A stretch of 6,890 nucleotides of DNA from Acidimicrobiia bacterium (GTDB lineage: Bacteria > Actinomycetota > Acidimicrobiia > Spongiisociales > SHLN01). This document shows, in pieces, positions 4,809-6,890 of this stretch. Both the position numbers and the translations under genes were made by a program. The DNA lies in the NCBI GenBank assembly GCA_004283105.1, contig SHLN01000140.1, forward strand, positions 1 through 6,890, read 5' to 3'. The first letter of the stretch is position 1, and the number at the start of each line of letters is the position of its first letter. The notes under the pieces were generated by a model, which was not told where the DNA came from, ran no database searches, and saw nothing but the letters and a program-made list of their open reading frames with translations.

Positions 4809-6748
4809 GAGAGCCATTCGCGTACACGGGCGGCCACGGCGTCGGGGGTGAACCCGAACTCCTCAGCCAACACCCCGGCCGGAGCTGATGCCCCGAAGTG
4901 ATCGATTCCGATGGTCATACCGTCCTTACCTGTGAAGCGATGCCAGCCGAGCGTGGCGGCAGCTTCGAGCGAGGCTACCGGCATCCCCGGGCTAAGTACG
5001 CCGGTCCGGTAGGTCTCGTCCTGGGCGAGAAACGCCTCGACGCACGGCATGCTCACCACCCGGACGGAGGTGCCGTCCGCCTCGAGGACCCCGGCCGCCG
5101 CCAATGCCACAGACACTTCTGAGCCCGTGGCCACGATCGTCGCATCGGTTCCATCACGCAGAACGTATCCGCCGCGGTGGAGACCGCCGGCCTCTCGCTC
5201 GAGGGTCGGGATGCCCTGTCGGGTGAGGATGAGACAGGTCGGACCGTCGGTTCGATTGACCGCCATCTCCCACGCCTCGGCGGTCTCGCCAGCATCGGCC
5301 GGACGCACCACCCACAGGTTGGGCATCGCCCGCAGCGAGGCCAGATGCTCGATCGGCTGATGGGTGGGCCCGTCCTCTCCGAGGAACACCGAGTCGTGGG
5401 TGTACACCCAGATGGATGGCGCCCCCATGAGCGCCGACAGTCGGACGGCCGGACGCATGTAATCGTTGAAGACGAGGAACGTCGCCCCGTACGGACGCAA
5501 CCCGCCGTGGATGGCCATGCCGTTGACGGCCGCCCCCATGCCGTGCTCGCGAATGCCGAAATGGAAGTTTCGGCCGAGACGGTCTGCCTTTGAGAACGAG
5601 CCGGATCCGTCGATGAGTGTGTTCGTCGAGGGAGCAAGGTCCGCCGATCCACCCAGCAGGTTGGGGACACGACCGGCGAGATCGTTGATCGCCTTGCCGG
5701 ACGATTTGCGAGTGGCCACCGAATCGCCGATGGCGTAGCCGAGGTCCCCGATCGTCACCGGAGCAGGGTTCCAGTAGGCGTCCCAGCGATCGGCAATCTC
5801 AGAATCGGCGAACGCCTGGTCCCGGCGGGCCTCCCAGGCGGCCCGGGCCTCGGCGCCGCGGGCACCCACGGCCGCGAAGGCTTCATAGGCCCCGGGCAGC
5901 ACGGTGAACGGCTCATCGGTCGGCCAGTTCATCAGCTCCTTCGTCAACCGGATCTCTTCGTCCCCGAGCGGGCTTCCGTGGGAAGACTCACTGTCGACCT
6001 TGTTCGGAGATCCATGAGCAATGTGGGTGTGGGCCACGATGAGGGAGGGCTGGTCGGGAACGATCAGGGCCGACTCGATGGCCTCGGCCACCGCGTTCCT
6101 GTCGTGCCCGTCGACCTCCTCGATGTGCCAGCCAAAGGCCCGGAAGCGACCGCCAACGTCCTCGGTGAAGGCAAGGTCGGTGTCGCCTTCGATGCTGATC
6201 TCATTGTCGTCGTAGAGGTAGACGAGGCGTCCGAGCCCGAGATGCCCGGCCATCGAGGCCGACTCCGAAGAGATGCCCTCCATGAGATCGCCGTCTGAAA
6301 CGAGCCCGAACGTCCGGTGGTTCACGAGGTCGTCACCGAACACGGCTCGCAGGTGCTCTTCGGCGATGGCCATGCCGACCCCGGTTCCGAAGCCCTGTCC
6401 GAGGGGGCCGGTGGTTGTCTCGATCCCGAGATGCGGCTCGCGCTCGGGGTGCCCGGGGGTCGGATACCCGAACTGGCGGAAGTTCTTCAGGTCGTCCATC
6501 TCCAGCGGAAACCCGCTCAGGTGAAGCAGGCCGTACACGAGCATCGAGGCATGGCCGTTCGAGACGATGAACCGGTCCCGATCCGGCCAGGTCGGGTCGG
6601 CCGGATCGACCACGAGAAACCGGGTCCACAGGACGGTGGCCATGTCGGCCATACCCATCGGGGCGCCCGGATGCCCCGAATTGGCGGCCTGCACGCCGTC
6701 CATGGCGAGTGCCTTGATGGCATTGACGGCCAGCTGCTCGTTGCTCAA
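4805..6748 (-). CDS. tkt: Transketolase
   Basis: This thiamine diphosphate enzyme of the pentose phosphate pathway moves two-carbon ketol units between sugar phosphates in the cytosol. From the TTG at 6748 it is 647 residues, close to the usual 650-670. Motifs in order: SGHPGAPMG (24-32); SNGHAS (63-68, active-site His66); GHPE (99-102); the cofactor motif SDGDLMEGIS (151-160), ending in DDN (180-182); HGSPNK (245-250); the catalytic Glu401 in GIREHGM (398-404); and HDSVFLGEDGPTHQP (451-465). The first base of the cofactor motif encodes Ser rather than the common Gly (GDG), while Asp152 and Asn182 are kept. The TTG start is preceded by CAGGAG six bases away. An ATG at 6868 is in frame, but the extra 40 residues would be encoded by a hairpin and a heptamer repeat and match nothing in transketolases. 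The TGA overlaps the FKBP start as ATGA. Confidence 0.96.
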   Translation of the reverse strand: MSNEQLAVNAIKALAMDGVQAANSGHPGAPMGMADMATVLWTRFLVVDPADPTWPDRDRFIVSNGHASMLVYGLLHLSGFPLEMDDLKNFRQFGYPTPGHPEREPHLGIETTTGPLGQGFGTGVGMAIAEEHLRAVFGDDLVNHRTFGLVSDGDLMEGISSESASMAGHLGLGRLVYLYDDNEISIEGDTDLAFTEDVGGRFRAFGWHIEEVDGHDRNAVAEAIESALIVPDQPSLIVAHTHIAHGSPNKVDSESSHGSPLGDEEIRLTKELMNWPTDEPFTVLPGAYEAFAAVGARGAEARAAWEARRDQAFADSEIADRWDAYWNPAPVTIGDLGYAIGDSVATRKSSGKAINDLAGRVPNLLGGSADLAPSTNTLIDGSGSFSKADRLGRNFHFGIREHGMGAAVNGMAIHGGLRPYGATFLVFNDYMRPAVRLSALMGAPSIWVYTHDSVFLGEDGPTHQPIEHLASLRAMPNLWVVRPADAGETAEAWEMAVNRTDGPTCLILTRQGIPTLEREAGGLHRGGYVLRDGTDATIVATGSEVSVALAAAGVLEADGTSVRVVSMPCVEAFLAQDETYRTGVLSPGMPVASLEAAATLGWHRFTGKDGMTIGIDHFGASAPAGVLAEEFGFTPDAVAARVREWLS

Positions 6749-6754
6749 ATTGCG

Positions 6755-6760
6755 CTCCTG
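6755..6760 (-). promoter_or_regulatory. Shine-Dalgarno that fixes the tkt TTG start
   Basis: The minus strand reads CAGGAG, then six bases, then TTG at 6748. Translation from there begins SNEQLAVNAIKALAMD, as expected for a transketolase N-terminus. This supports TTG over the upstream in-frame ATG at 6868. Confidence 0.8.
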
Positions 6761-6796
6761 GGTACGGGTCAGCGAAGGGTAATCCACAATCGAGTC

Positions 6797-6845
6797 GCTA
6801 CCCGCTGCCCGCTGCCCGCATCCCGCTACCCGTTGCCGGCAACCC
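6797..6845. repeat. Seven tandem 7-bp units, consensus GCTRCCC
   Basis: Seven adjacent heptamers fit GCT(A/G)CCC: GCTACCC and GCTGCCC forms come first, then variants GCATCCC, GCTACCC, GTTGCCG and GCAACCC. The total is 49 bp, the same unit size and number as the array at 3747-3795 but with another sequence. It lies 48 bp upstream of the tkt TTG, so it would be in the leader or promoter region. The last units merge into the hairpin at 6839-6855. Confidence 0.85.
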
Positions 6846-6855
6846 TTCGGGTTGC
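6839..6855. other. Hairpin, 7-bp stem and 3-base loop
   Basis: GCAACCC (6839-6845) pairs with GGGTTGC (6849-6855) around a TTC loop. It overlaps a perfect 12-bp palindrome GTTGCCGGCAAC (6832-6843), so the shared GCAAC can pair either way. On the minus strand no T-run follows, so it is not a standard intrinsic terminator. Confidence 0.6.
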
Positions 6856-6858
6856 TTT

Positions 6859-6883
6859 CCCCTCCCATCTTCGATGGGAGGGG
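6859..6883. other. Strong hairpin, 11-bp stem and 3-base loop
   Basis: The left arm at 6859-6869 (CCCCTCCCATC) pairs perfectly with 6873-6883 around a TTC loop. It lies 110 bp upstream of the tkt start. On the minus strand GAAAG follows, not a T-run, so a terminator for a gene beyond the right edge is possible but not shown; high-GC bacteria do use hairpins with poor T-runs. It may also be a small mobile or repeated palindrome. Confidence 0.6.
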
Positions 6884-6890
6884 TACGGGG

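Larger units (their letters stand above)
6749..6890. other. Upstream region of tkt
   Basis: This stretch from the tkt start to the right edge holds a heptamer array, a 12-bp palindrome and two strong hairpins (listed separately). The tkt promoter is probably here or beyond the edge, but I see no convincing -35/-10 pair. No gene is supported. Confidence 0.55.

Noticed and set aside
6749..6868. A 40-codon N-terminal extension of transketolase from the ATG at 6868
   Set aside because: The ATG lies in the stem of a hairpin and the codons read through a heptamer array. The extension is low-complexity and unlike transketolase N-termini, and a good Shine-Dalgarno precedes the TTG at 6748.

Overview
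The window is high-GC bacterial DNA packed with genes on the minus strand. Strong and weak Shine-Dalgarno starts are mixed, GTG and TTG starts occur, and genes are coupled by overlaps. This fits a high-GC actinobacterium; an Acidimicrobiia-like lineage is a guess from style and gene content, not something the sequence proves. No CRISPR array, transposase, tRNA, rRNA or phage gene was seen.

Layout, left to right. (1) Positions 1-822, minus strand: the N-terminal 274 residues of a membrane sugar transferase (polyprenyl glycosylphosphotransferase), cut by the left edge. (2) Positions 823-938: a short gap holding five GACTTC repeats inside a CTAGCAA/TTGCTAG inverted repeat, plus a few heptamers. 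(3) Positions 939-3693, minus strand: a tightly overlapped three-gene unit of an unrecognised polytopic membrane protein, a PduO-type cobalamin adenosyltransferase and an M17 leucyl aminopeptidase (pepA). (4) Positions 3694-3808: a divergent promoter region filled largely by a 7-bp tandem repeat. (5) Positions 3809-4246, plus strand: an SRPBCC-fold protein, the only plus-strand gene, whose end overlaps the end of the next gene by 11 bp. (6) Positions 4236-6748, minus strand: transketolase (tkt) followed by a SlyD-like FKBP prolyl isomerase with a lipoprotein signal peptide, joined by an ATGA overlap. (7) Positions 6749-6890: a second 7-bp tandem repeat and two strong hairpins upstream of tkt.

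The genes are mostly housekeeping: central carbon metabolism (tkt), envelope protein folding (the FKBP), coenzyme B12 activation (PduO), peptide turnover (PepA) and envelope polysaccharide initiation (the sugar transferase). They do not form one recognisable pathway, and I see no convincing new defence or mobile system. The most unusual feature is non-coding. Two different arrays, each of seven 7-bp units (49 bp), lie upstream of genes, and a hexamer array with a heptamer run lies in the third gap. This suggests a genome-wide tendency to accumulate 6- or 7-bp tandem repeats between genes.
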